Source: Gammaproteobacteria bacterium
GTDB taxonomy: Bacteria > Pseudomonadota > Gammaproteobacteria > Pseudomonadales > Azotimanducaceae
Assembly (NCBI GenBank): GCA_028821125.1
Contig: JAPPHD010000141.1
Location: 19,006 to 56,220 of the forward strand
Direction: 5' to 3'
DNA length: 37,215 bases
Part shown: positions 24,142-32,227 of the stretch, in pieces
Layout of the letters: each line of letters starts with the position of its first letter
Numbering within the stretch: the first letter of the stretch is position 1
The notes under the pieces: generated by a model
What the model saw: the letters and a program-made list of their open reading frames with translations, nothing else
Databases searched by the model: none
Told to the model about the DNA's origin: nothing
Translations under genes and position numbers: made by a program

Positions 24142-25302
24142 GTGACTTTCAGGCGCATGGATGAACTGGATCTCGCGGGCAAGCGCCTGCTGATCCGCGA
24201 GGACCTGAACGTCCCCATCGCTGATGGAGCCGTTGCGAACGATGCCAGGATCGCCGCGGCTCTGCCGACACTGAAGGCTGCGCTCGGCCAGGGCGCCCGG
24301 GTCGTTCTGCTATCCCACCTCGGCCGGCCGCGGGAGGGGGAATTCGATCCGGCGTTTTCGCTCTCGCCGGTGGCCGAGCGGCTGTCGGAAATGCTCGGCG
24401 AGGCGGTGCCGCTGTTGCGTGATCTGCAGGCCGCCGAAACCACGGACGCGCGCATCGCACTACTTGAGAACGTCCGCTTTCTGGAGGGTGAGAAAGCGAA
24501 CGACGAATCGCTGTCCAGGCGCCTGGCCGGGCTCGCCGACATCTTCGTCATGGATGCGTTCGCCACCGCGCACCGTGCCCAGGCTTCGACGCACGGGGTA
24601 GCGCGATTCGCTTGCCTCGCCTGTGCCGGGCCGCTGCTCGCGAACGAACTCGATGCACTGGGCCGGGCGCTCGACAATCCGCGACGGCCCTTGCTGGCGA
24701 TCGTGGGCGGGTCGAAGGTGTCCACGAAGCTTTCCGTACTCGACAAGCTCGCGTCGCTCGCCGACGGCGTTATTGTGGGCGGGGGAATCGCCAACACCTT
24801 CATCGCCGCGGCCGGCTACACGACGGGCAGGTCGTTGGTGGAGGCGAACCTGCTTGACGTTGCCGCGGGACTCGCTGACCGAGCAAGGATCCCACTGCCG
24901 GTGGACGTCATGGTCGGCAAGCGCATCGACGAAAACGAAACCGCCATCGTTCGCGCCCTCGACCAGGTGGCCGCCGACGAGATGATCCTGGATATCGGCC
25001 CGGAAACGGCTCGGCGATGGAAGGCGCTGCTGGCGGACGCCGGCACGATCCTGTGGAACGGCCCGGTCGGCGTCTTCGAATACGATCAGTTCGGTGAGGG
25101 AACGCGCGTGCTGGCGGAGGGGGTCGCCGAGAGCGGGGCTTTTTCGGTGGCGGGCGGAGGCGATACGCTTGCGGCCATCGACAAGTACGGCGTACGCGAC
25201 GGCATTTCATACATCTCGACCGGAGGCGGCGCCTTCCTCGAATTCGTCGAAGGAAAAACCCTGCCCGCGGTGGCGGTGTTGCAAGATCGCTTGCGAAACT
25301 GA
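24142..25302 (+). CDS. pgk: Phosphoglycerate kinase
   Basis: Reversible phosphoryl transfer between 1,3-bisphosphoglycerate and ADP in glycolysis. GTG at 24142 gives [25 protein letters not shown], in register with the E. coli N-terminus; ATG at 24157 is the alternative. The protein has 386 residues. Motifs include [25 protein letters not shown] (usually DAFGTAHRAHAS), [30 protein letters not shown] and [11 protein letters not shown]. It ends 18 bases from the convergent oligopeptidase gene. Confidence 0.97.
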   Translation: MTFRRMDELDLAGKRLLIREDLNVPIADGAVANDARIAAALPTLKAALGQGARVVLLSHLGRPREGEFDPAFSLSPVAERLSEMLGEAVPLLRDLQAAETTDARIALLENVRFLEGEKANDESLSRRLAGLADIFVMDAFATAHRAQASTHGVARFACLACAGPLLANELDALGRALDNPRRPLLAIVGGSKVSTKLSVLDKLASLADGVIVGGGIANTFIAAAGYTTGRSLVEANLLDVAAGLADRARIPLPVDVMVGKRIDENETAIVRALDQVAADEMILDIGPETARRWKALLADAGTILWNGPVGVFEYDQFGEGTRVLAEGVAESGAFSVAGGGDTLAAIDKYGVRDGISYISTGGGAFLEFVEGKTLPAVAVLQDRLRN

Positions 25303-25320
25303 ACCGACGATTGCGCGCCG

Positions 25321-27510
25321 TCACTCGTCCATGCCAAGGGCGGTCAGCAGGAACGCGTACTCCTCGGCCACTTCGCGCAGCGCATCGAAGCGTCCCGACT
25401 TGCCGCCGTGGCCAGCGCCCATGTTGGTCTTGAGTAGCAGTGGATTGCTGTCGGTCTTCAGGGTTCGCAGCTTGGCGACATACTTGGCAGGCTCCCAGTA
25501 CGTCACCCGGGGGTCGTTCAATCCGGCAGTCACCAACATCGGCGGGTAGGCGCCCGGCTTGAGTTGATCGTAGGGGGAGTAGGAACGGATGAATTGGAAC
25601 GCCGCCGCATCCTCGATGGGGTTGCCCCACTCCGGCCACTCGATGGGCGTGAGCGGCAGCGACGTGTCGAGCATGGTGTTGAGCACATCCACGAAGGGCA
25701 CATGGGCGGCGACCGCACCCCAGAGTTCCGGCGCCTGGTTTACCGCGGCGCCCACCAGTTCGCCGCCGGCGCTGCCGCCGGAGATGGCGATGCGGCCCGC
25801 GGCCGTGTAGCCGGCCCGAACAAGGAATCTCGCGACGTCTACGAAATCGTTGAAGGTGTTGGTGCGCCGGTCGAGCTTGCCGGCTTCGTACCAGTGATAG
25901 CCGAGATCGTCGCCTCCGCGGATGTGGGCGATGGCGGAGATGAAGCCTCGGTCGAGGAGTGACAGGCGCGTGGTCGAGAACGAGGGGGGTATGGCGTGGC
26001 CGTAGGCGCCGTAGCCGTAGAGATACAGCGGCGCCGTGCCGTCCACCGGCGTGTCCCTGCGGCGCACGATCGAAACCGGCACCATTGCGCCGTCCCGTGC
26101 GGTCGCCGTCGATCGTTCGGTTACATAGCTCGATCGATCGTAACCGCTCGGAACCTGCTGCATTTTGCGCATTTCCAGCTCACCGCTGCCCAGGTGATAG
26201 TCGTGCACCGTGTGGGGAGTCACCATGGAGGTGTAGCGCAGCCGCAGCCTGTCCGTCTCGTACTCGGGGTTTTCCCCCAGGCCGGCGCTGTAGGCGGATT
26301 CGGGAAACTTGACATGGGCGCTCCTGCCCTGGCGGTCGATCAGGCGTACCTGGTCGAGCCCGTCGATGCGTTCCTCCACGGCGATGAAGCCGGCGAAAGC
26401 GTGGAAGCTGCGGATGTAAAGGTCGTCGCCGCCTTCGAGCAGGGAAACCCAGGCGTCTTCTGTAAAGGCGTCTTCCGGGGCGGCTGCGAGGCGGGTGTTC
26501 TTGTGCCGGTCGTTGGTGCGGACGATGAACCGGTCGCCCTGGTGATCGACGCTGTATTCGTGGTTTGCCCGGCGCGGCGACACAGTCGTCAGCTTACCTT
26601 CGGCATTGTTGGCAGGGAGCAGATGCACTTCGGAAGTGACGTGGTCGGCGGTGTGGATGATGAAGAACCGCTTTGATGCGCTCATGGACAGGCCGACAAA
26701 GAAGCCGGGATCTTCTTCCTCGTAGACTACCCTGTCCATGTCCGCGGGTTCGCCGAGCCGGTGCCTTCGTACCTGGTATGGACGCCAGTTCTCATCGACA
26801 ACGGTGTAGAGGAAGGCCGAGTCGTCCACGGACCAGGCGGGGGAGCCGATGGTATCTTCGATGACGTCCTCGAGCAGTTCCCCCGTGGTGAGGTCTTTCA
26901 CGACCAGGCGATAGCGTTCGGAGCCGCTGGTGTCGGTACTGTAAGCCAGGAGGTCGCCGTTGTGACTGACCGCCAGGGCGCCAAGCTGGAAGTAGTCCTC
27001 CCCGGCGGCCAGCGCGGGCTCATCGAGTATCGTAGCGGCTTCTGAGGTGGGGCCCATGCGCGCGGCGGGGCCGTCAGCGGGCCAGCGTGACCAGATGCTG
27101 TATTGCCCCCCTTCCTCGTAGCGCCACTGGTAATACCAGCCGCCTTCCCGCACGGGGACACCGGCTTCGTCCTGCTGCTGGCGAGCCTTGATCTCCTGAT
27201 AGAGGGTTTCCACCAGATCGGCATGGGGGGCCATCATCGCCTCGAAGTAGCTGTTCTCCGCTTTGAGGTAGGCGAGCACGTCCGGGTCGTCCACTTCCGG
27301 ATAGCTCTGGTCTTTCAGCCAGTGATAAGGGTCTTCGACGGTGATGCCGTGATACGTCTTGGCATGGGGCCGGGTAGCTGCTGTCGGAGGCTCCGGCAGC
27401 GGTGTCGAATCGGTCATTGGCGCCTCCGGGGCGGTGCAGGCGGCGATGATGAACGGCATTGCCGTCGTGGCCAAGGGGCGCAGGGCCGCGCTGGTTCGAA
27501 TGCTGAACAT
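25321..27510 (-). CDS. Oligopeptidase B-like serine peptidase with lipoprotein signal
   Basis: S9A-family peptidase expected to cut short peptides after basic residues. ATG at 27510 gives MFSIRTSAALRPLATT then a lipobox IIAAC, so the product is probably an outer- or inner-membrane lipoprotein; textbook oligopeptidase B is cytosolic. A longer start (27546) would hide the signal. A seven-bladed propeller fills the N-terminal two thirds. The catalytic triad is Ser in SGGSAGGELVGA, Asp in LNDPRVTYW and His in GAGHGGKSGR. The OpB motifs HIRGGDDLGYHWYEAGKL and PIEWPEWGNP are present; the latter usually reads E-F-E-EWGNP, so one acidic position linked to Arg/Lys selectivity is a proline. Length 729 residues. 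Confidence 0.9.
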   Translation of the reverse strand: MFSIRTSAALRPLATTAMPFIIAACTAPEAPMTDSTPLPEPPTAATRPHAKTYHGITVEDPYHWLKDQSYPEVDDPDVLAYLKAENSYFEAMMAPHADLVETLYQEIKARQQQDEAGVPVREGGWYYQWRYEEGGQYSIWSRWPADGPAARMGPTSEAATILDEPALAAGEDYFQLGALAVSHNGDLLAYSTDTSGSERYRLVVKDLTTGELLEDVIEDTIGSPAWSVDDSAFLYTVVDENWRPYQVRRHRLGEPADMDRVVYEEEDPGFFVGLSMSASKRFFIIHTADHVTSEVHLLPANNAEGKLTTVSPRRANHEYSVDHQGDRFIVRTNDRHKNTRLAAAPEDAFTEDAWVSLLEGGDDLYIRSFHAFAGFIAVEERIDGLDQVRLIDRQGRSAHVKFPESAYSAGLGENPEYETDRLRLRYTSMVTPHTVHDYHLGSGELEMRKMQQVPSGYDRSSYVTERSTATARDGAMVPVSIVRRRDTPVDGTAPLYLYGYGAYGHAIPPSFSTTRLSLLDRGFISAIAHIRGGDDLGYHWYEAGKLDRRTNTFNDFVDVARFLVRAGYTAAGRIAISGGSAGGELVGAAVNQAPELWGAVAAHVPFVDVLNTMLDTSLPLTPIEWPEWGNPIEDAAAFQFIRSYSPYDQLKPGAYPPMLVTAGLNDPRVTYWEPAKYVAKLRTLKTDSNPLLLKTNMGAGHGGKSGRFDALREVAEEYAFLLTALGMDE

Positions 27511-27682
27511 GGCGCCCGGAGAATACGGGGAAACGCCGAAAAGCATCAAATCTCGCGAATCTGCGGGTAAGGGGCCGCCGATTCCTGAGGCCGGCGCACG
27601 GTTGCCGTCGCGGATTCCGGGGCGCGGCGAGGACGCCGGGTGCCGCGCTCACGTCATCGTGGTCGCGCGGTTGCGACTGCAC

Positions 27683-27731
27683 TTGAGTTACGTTGAGTCG
27701 CCGCTTAACGTACCGGGTCAGGTCGTTAACG
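27683..27731 (+). promoter_or_regulatory. Helically phased repeats upstream of the SDR gene
   Basis: TTGAGT occurs at 27683 and 27693 (10 bases apart) and TTAACG at 27705 and 27726 (21 bases apart, the second within the palindrome CGTTAACG). They lie 14-62 bases before the SDR start, in the gap divergent from the oligopeptidase gene. Spacing by whole helical turns suggests operator sites; the regulator is unknown. Confidence 0.3.
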
Positions 27732-27744
27732 GGTTGGGCGATTC

Positions 27745-28491
27745 GTGGGCAAGGTGGCGATCGTCACGGGCGCCGGGTCGGGCATCGGCAGGCAAACGGC
27801 GCTGGCGCTGCTTCGAGAAGGCTATTCGGTGACATTGGCGGGGCGGCGTGTTGAACGGCTCGAAGCAGTTGCCGAAGAGTCGGGCGCCGGTCCGCGAGTG
27901 CGGGCGTTGCAGGCCGACGTCAGCGATGCGGAGTCTGTAACGGCGCTGTTCCACAAAACTGCACGGGCTTTTGGCCGCCTCGACCTGCTTTTCAACAACG
28001 CCGGTACGGGTACTCCGCCGATACCCATGGAGGACCTCACACTGGAGCAGTGGCAGCGCGTGGTGGACGTGAATCTCACCGGGGCCTTCCTCTGCGCCCA
28101 GCACGCGATCCGCATGATGAAGAGCCAGGATCCGAAAGGCGGCCGCATCATCAACAACGGCTCCATTTCCGCTCACGTGCCCAGGCCCCACTCGGCGCCG
28201 TACACCTCGACCAAGCATGGGATGACCGGGCTGACGCGCTCGATCGCCCTCGACGGGCGCGAACACAACATAGTCTGCGGGCAGATCGACATCGGCAATG
28301 CGCTGACGCGCATGACCGCGCGCATGTCCGAGGGCATGCCGCAGCCGGACGGGTCGATCAAGCCGGAACCGACCATGGATGTCGAGAACGTCGCACAGGC
28401 GGTCGTCTATATGGACAGCCTGCCCCTCGACGCCAATGTTCCCTTCATTACCGTAATGGCGTCCGCGATGCCGTTCTTCGGCCGCGGCTAA
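27745..28491 (+). CDS. SDR family oxidoreductase
   Basis: Classical short-chain dehydrogenase/reductase of 248 residues with a GTG start. The cofactor motif is TGAGSGIG at residues 8-15, NNAG follows near residue 82, and the catalytic set is Ser140 (in NNGSIS), Tyr153 and Lys157 (YTSTK). Substrate and cofactor preference cannot be read with certainty. After the active site the segment [15 protein letters not shown] replaces the more usual IRVNAVCPG, as in some uncharacterised SDRs. It is followed after 13 bases by the cyclase-family gene, so the pair is probably an operon. The neighbouring oligopeptidase gene is divergent. Confidence 0.9.
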   Translation: MGKVAIVTGAGSGIGRQTALALLREGYSVTLAGRRVERLEAVAEESGAGPRVRALQADVSDAESVTALFHKTARAFGRLDLLFNNAGTGTPPIPMEDLTLEQWQRVVDVNLTGAFLCAQHAIRMMKSQDPKGGRIINNGSISAHVPRPHSAPYTSTKHGMTGLTRSIALDGREHNIVCGQIDIGNALTRMTARMSEGMPQPDGSIKPEPTMDVENVAQAVVYMDSLPLDANVPFITVMASAMPFFGRG

Positions 28492-28504
28492 CCGGGAGAT
28501 CACC

Positions 28505-29428
28505 ATGCGCACACTTTGTATTGTTCTGGCCTGTCTGGCTCAGGTTGCCTGGGCACAGGACTGGTATCCCTCAGAGCACGGGGCCGGGGACACCCTTGGC
28601 GCCGTCAATCACCTCTCGCCGGAGAAGGTGGTGCAGGCCGCACGGCTGGTCAAGACCGGCAAGGCGTACCCGCTCGGCGTCGTCACCGGCTGGGATACGC
28701 CCGCCTACCCGCCCCGGCAATATGCGATCACCGTCATCCAGCCCGGCCAGGACAACGGGCCCACCATGGGCGCCAACCGGGCGACAGGCAACGACGACCT
28801 GCTGTATACCTGGATGGGCATCGGCAGCCAGCTCGACGGGCTCGGCCACATGGGGGTGGACCACGTCTACTACAACGGGCACAAGGCCGCGGATTTCGTC
28901 ACCGCCAAGGGGCTCAAGGCGCTGTCCATCGAGAAGATCCCGCCCATCGTCACCCGCGGCGTGCTGCTGGACATGACCGGCCACTTCGGCGCCAACCCGG
29001 TGCCGGCCGGAACCGTCTTCAACGAGGCGGAGATCAGGGCGCAGGCGGATCGGCAGGGAGTCACTATCGGGAAAGGGGACGTCGTGCTGTTCCACACCGG
29101 CTGGCAGAGCCTGGCCGATACCGACTCGAGAACGTTCATGAGCGGCGAGCCCGGCCTCGGCCTCGGCGGCGCGCAGTACCTGGCCGGGCTGGACGTGGTG
29201 GCCGTGGGCTCCGACACCTGGGGCGTGGAGGCGATACCGCATGAAGACCCCACCCTCGCCTTTCCGGTACACGTGGAACTGCTCGCCAGGAACGGCATCT
29301 ACATCCTTGAAAACATGGATTCCCGGGCGCTCGCCGCGGACGAGGGCTGGGAATTCCTGTTCGTGCTCGGCCAGCCGCGCTTCGAGGGTGCGGTGCAGGC
29401 GGTGATCAATCCGGTGGCGATCCGTTGA
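28505..29428 (+). CDS. Secreted cyclase-family (kynurenine formamidase-like) hydrolase
   Basis: Member of the cyclase family (PF04199), metal-dependent hydrolases that include bacterial kynurenine formamidase. The 307-residue protein starts with a signal peptide (MRTLCIVLACLAQVAWA, cleaved before QDW), so it acts outside the cytoplasm, unlike kynurenine formamidase. The metal site appears as SQLDGLGHMGVDHVYYNG, and later VLFHTGWQSL and VAVGSDTWGVEAIPHE are typical. The family often has HxGTHxD, here changed to QLDGLGH. The substrate is unknown. The SDR gene 13 bases upstream may act in the same pathway. Confidence 0.85.
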   Translation: MRTLCIVLACLAQVAWAQDWYPSEHGAGDTLGAVNHLSPEKVVQAARLVKTGKAYPLGVVTGWDTPAYPPRQYAITVIQPGQDNGPTMGANRATGNDDLLYTWMGIGSQLDGLGHMGVDHVYYNGHKAADFVTAKGLKALSIEKIPPIVTRGVLLDMTGHFGANPVPAGTVFNEAEIRAQADRQGVTIGKGDVVLFHTGWQSLADTDSRTFMSGEPGLGLGGAQYLAGLDVVAVGSDTWGVEAIPHEDPTLAFPVHVELLARNGIYILENMDSRALAADEGWEFLFVLGQPRFEGAVQAVINPVAIR

Positions 29429-29447
29429 CCCGATGAAACTGCACCCC

Positions 29448-29481
29448 GCCGCCGGGCGCACCTTGAACGGCCCCCGGTGGC
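29448..29481 (+). terminator. Hairpin after the cyclase gene
   Basis: GCCGCCGGG (29448-29456) pairs with CCCGGTGGC (29473-29481), with one G-U in plus-strand RNA and a 16-base loop. It lies 20 bases after the cyclase stop and before the nuclease-helicase genes. No T run follows, so it is at most a weak terminator. Confidence 0.35.
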
Positions 29482-29527
29482 GTGCGAGTCTGTGTCGAAG
29501 ACGTACGGATAAAGGGGCAAAGCGGGC

Positions 29528-32227
29528 TTGAAGATCGTCTTCGGCTGGCACCTCGACGGGCCAACCTGGCCGGAAACTCCCGATGGACACCCGTATGCTC
29601 TGGATGCCGCCGTTGTCGGCCCCCTGGGGCTGCTCGATCTGCTGGAAACCCGGCTCGGCCTGAATGGTCCGGGCCGGGCCGCGGCCCTGAGGATTGCCCA
29701 GTACCTGTCCAGGTTGCGGTCAATCGACGATGGCGCCGCATTCTTCTCCCGATCCCTTGCCGCTGACGGTTGGGCGACCGCGCGGTTGCTTCTGGGATGG
29801 CGGGATGACCTGATTGCCGGCGGCTGGGTTCCCGGATCGGGATCCTGGTCCGGCGACAGGATCAATCGCATCGCACTGGCTGACTTGGAGGACGATGAAC
29901 CACTTGCTGCGGGCACGCCGGATCGCGCCTTTTCGGTGGTTGCGAACATACGGGCGCCAAGCCCCATCGATGAACTCACGCTTGTTGACTGCCCTGAACG
30001 CCTGCCGCTGGTCTGGCGCCGCCTGATCGATGCACTTGCGTCGGCCGGGACGACGGTTGCACGAAAGAACCAGTCGATCCGGGGACGGGACAGCGATCTG
30101 GCCAAGGTACAGGCGCTGCTGGCAGACCGAAAACCCGGAACGCTGGAAGGCGACGGCAGTTTCGCCGTGGCACGCTGCGACGACGAACTCGTGGCAGCGG
30201 ACATCGCAGCGGAATGGCTGGCCGCCTCTCACCAGGCCAACGGTGATGTCGTGATCGTCCGGCAGGGCGACGGCACCATACTCGACGCGGCCTGCCATCG
30301 GCTGGGACTGCCGAAGCCGGGCGGCAGCCAGCGATCGCCCTTTCGGGGCGCCTTGCAGATACTGCCACTGGCTTTCGAAACCGCCTGGCAACCTCTTGAC
30401 CCTGAACGTATGCTCGAACTGCTTCTCATGCGCGGGTCTCCGGTTCCCCACCGGACGGGTAGATGGTTCGCCGAGGTGCTGCGCGACTTTCCCGGGACCG
30501 GGGGCGCGCGCTGGCGGGCGGCTTGGGATCAGGCCGAGGAGCGGCTGTGGGAGACACTGGCGGAAAGCGACCTGGACGAGCCGCGTCGCGCTGGAAAGTT
30601 ACGGGATACCCTGACCAACTGGCGCGCATGGCTCGAGCCGGAGCGCCACCCGAGGGAGACCGGGGTGGCGGCAAAGGCCGCCGACGCAATCTGCCGGAAG
30701 GTACAGCACTGGGCCATCAGCCGCACTTCGGTCGACGAGAATGCGATCTACATCGAAGCCGCCAACGCCGCTTCCGCGCTCGCCGAGACCATTGCCGCTT
30801 CCGGGCTCGACCTGATTTCCAAACCGCAACTGGACCGGATGATCGATGCCGTGATGGCGGAAGGCATTGCACGGCCCGGCACCGTGGCGGAGGCCGCTCC
30901 CTGGACTGTAATCGACAACCCCGCACAGATCTGGAGTCAGGCGCGATCGGTACTCTGGTGGGGCTTCCGGGATCCTGGATCCGCAGTGCCGACGTCGCCG
31001 TGGACAACCGCCGAGCGGGCCGAGTTGGCGGCCGCAGGGGTCGCTCTCGTTTCTCCCGAGGCGGCCGCGGCGCTACGGCTCGATGCCCATCGCCGGGCCA
31101 TGCTCGACGCAACACGACAGGTGCTGCTGGTCGAGCCCGTCATGACCGCAGCGCAAAGTACGGCGAGTCACCCCATTTGGCACGAACTTGCGGGCCTCGA
31201 TGGCCTGAGCCGGTCGGTCGTCGACGGGCGCCGGCTTCGCCGCGGCGACCGTGCGGTGCTTTGCGGCCGTAACTGGGGCACCGACCCTGTGCCGGCCAGA
31301 TCGCTTCCTGAGCCGATCCGCGACTGGTTGGTGAAGGGCGAACTCATCCGTCCCCGGGGAACCGAATCCGCATCCAGCCTGGAAAGCCTGTTGGGCTGCC
31401 CGCTGAACTGGGTTCTCCAGTACCAGGCACAACTCCGGCAGACCGGGCTGCTCGACATGGCGGAGGGCAACCGATTGAAAGGCAACGTCGCTCACGAAGT
31501 GCTGGCGCGCCTCCTCGCCGAGCCGTTGCAGGACGACCCCCAGGCGGTTCGCGAGGCGGCGGCGGCGTTGCTGGAACAGATGCTGCCGGAGATCGGTTCG
31601 CCGCTGCTGTTGCCGGGAGGACTTCGCGAACGTGAGGATCTGCTCAAGAACACCATCGAAAGCGCTGTGGTCCTGGTGGGCATTCTCAAGAATCGGGGAC
31701 TTTCAGTGGTCGCGACCGAGCGTTCGATCTCGCGCCCACTTGACGAACAGTCCGAATTACGAGGCATCGTCGACCTCGAACTGGCCTCAACGGATGGCCG
31801 CCCGGCCATCGTGGACCTCAAATGGTCGGATTGGGATCGCTACAGGCGCCAGGAAATCTCGGAGTCGCGGCCCGTTCAGCTCGCTGCCTACGCACGCCTG
31901 CTGCAGGAAGGGAGTACGCGCGACTTTCCTCCGGGCGCTTACTTCATGATGAAGCAACGGCGCCTGCTCGCGGTGAATGCCGAGCCGTTTCCCCCTGAAT
32001 TCCGGATAGAAGGCGCCGACCTCGCCGACGTCTGGGATGCCGTTGTCGCAGTGCGCGACCGCACTCTTCGGGAACTGGCTTCCGGCCGCGTCGTGGCCAC
32101 CGGTGTAGAGACGGACGGTACGGTGGGCAAGGACGAAGAGGAAATCGCCGAGGTGCCGATTGGCATAGATCCTCCGTGCCGATTCTGCTCCTATGGACGG
32201 CTCTGCGGGTTCAGTGCTCTGCAATGA
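29528..32227 (+). CDS. AddB-like PD-(D/E)XK nuclease with iron-sulfur cysteines
   Basis: An 899-residue protein resembling the AddB subunit of AddAB double-strand-break enzymes. The N-terminal part looks like an inactivated helicase fold: there is no Walker A, and the start has VVGPLGLLDLLETRLGL, as in alphaproteobacterial-type AddB. The C-terminal nuclease has GNVAHEVLARLL near residue 652, GIVDLELAS and IVDLKWSD near 745-766, and QLAAYA near 784. Cys624 (LLGCPLNWV) and Cys884, Cys887 and Cys893 (PCRFCSYGRLCGF) match the split 4Fe-4S cluster of AddB. The start is TTG at 29528, about 11 bases after AAAGGGG. The last four bases overlap the helicase gene as ATGA. It could be a true AddB or part of a divergent repair or defence module. 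Confidence 0.8.
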   Translation: MKIVFGWHLDGPTWPETPDGHPYALDAAVVGPLGLLDLLETRLGLNGPGRAAALRIAQYLSRLRSIDDGAAFFSRSLAADGWATARLLLGWRDDLIAGGWVPGSGSWSGDRINRIALADLEDDEPLAAGTPDRAFSVVANIRAPSPIDELTLVDCPERLPLVWRRLIDALASAGTTVARKNQSIRGRDSDLAKVQALLADRKPGTLEGDGSFAVARCDDELVAADIAAEWLAASHQANGDVVIVRQGDGTILDAACHRLGLPKPGGSQRSPFRGALQILPLAFETAWQPLDPERMLELLLMRGSPVPHRTGRWFAEVLRDFPGTGGARWRAAWDQAEERLWETLAESDLDEPRRAGKLRDTLTNWRAWLEPERHPRETGVAAKAADAICRKVQHWAISRTSVDENAIYIEAANAASALAETIAASGLDLISKPQLDRMIDAVMAEGIARPGTVAEAAPWTVIDNPAQIWSQARSVLWWGFRDPGSAVPTSPWTTAERAELAAAGVALVSPEAAAALRLDAHRRAMLDATRQVLLVEPVMTAAQSTASHPIWHELAGLDGLSRSVVDGRRLRRGDRAVLCGRNWGTDPVPARSLPEPIRDWLVKGELIRPRGTESASSLESLLGCPLNWVLQYQAQLRQTGLLDMAEGNRLKGNVAHEVLARLLAEPLQDDPQAVREAAAALLEQMLPEIGSPLLLPGGLREREDLLKNTIESAVVLVGILKNRGLSVVATERSISRPLDEQSELRGIVDLELASTDGRPAIVDLKWSDWDRYRRQEISESRPVQLAAYARLLQEGSTRDFPPGAYFMMKQRRLLAVNAEPFPPEFRIEGADLADVWDAVVAVRDRTLRELASGRVVATGVETDGTVGKDEEEIAEVPIGIDPPCRFCSYGRLCGFSALQ

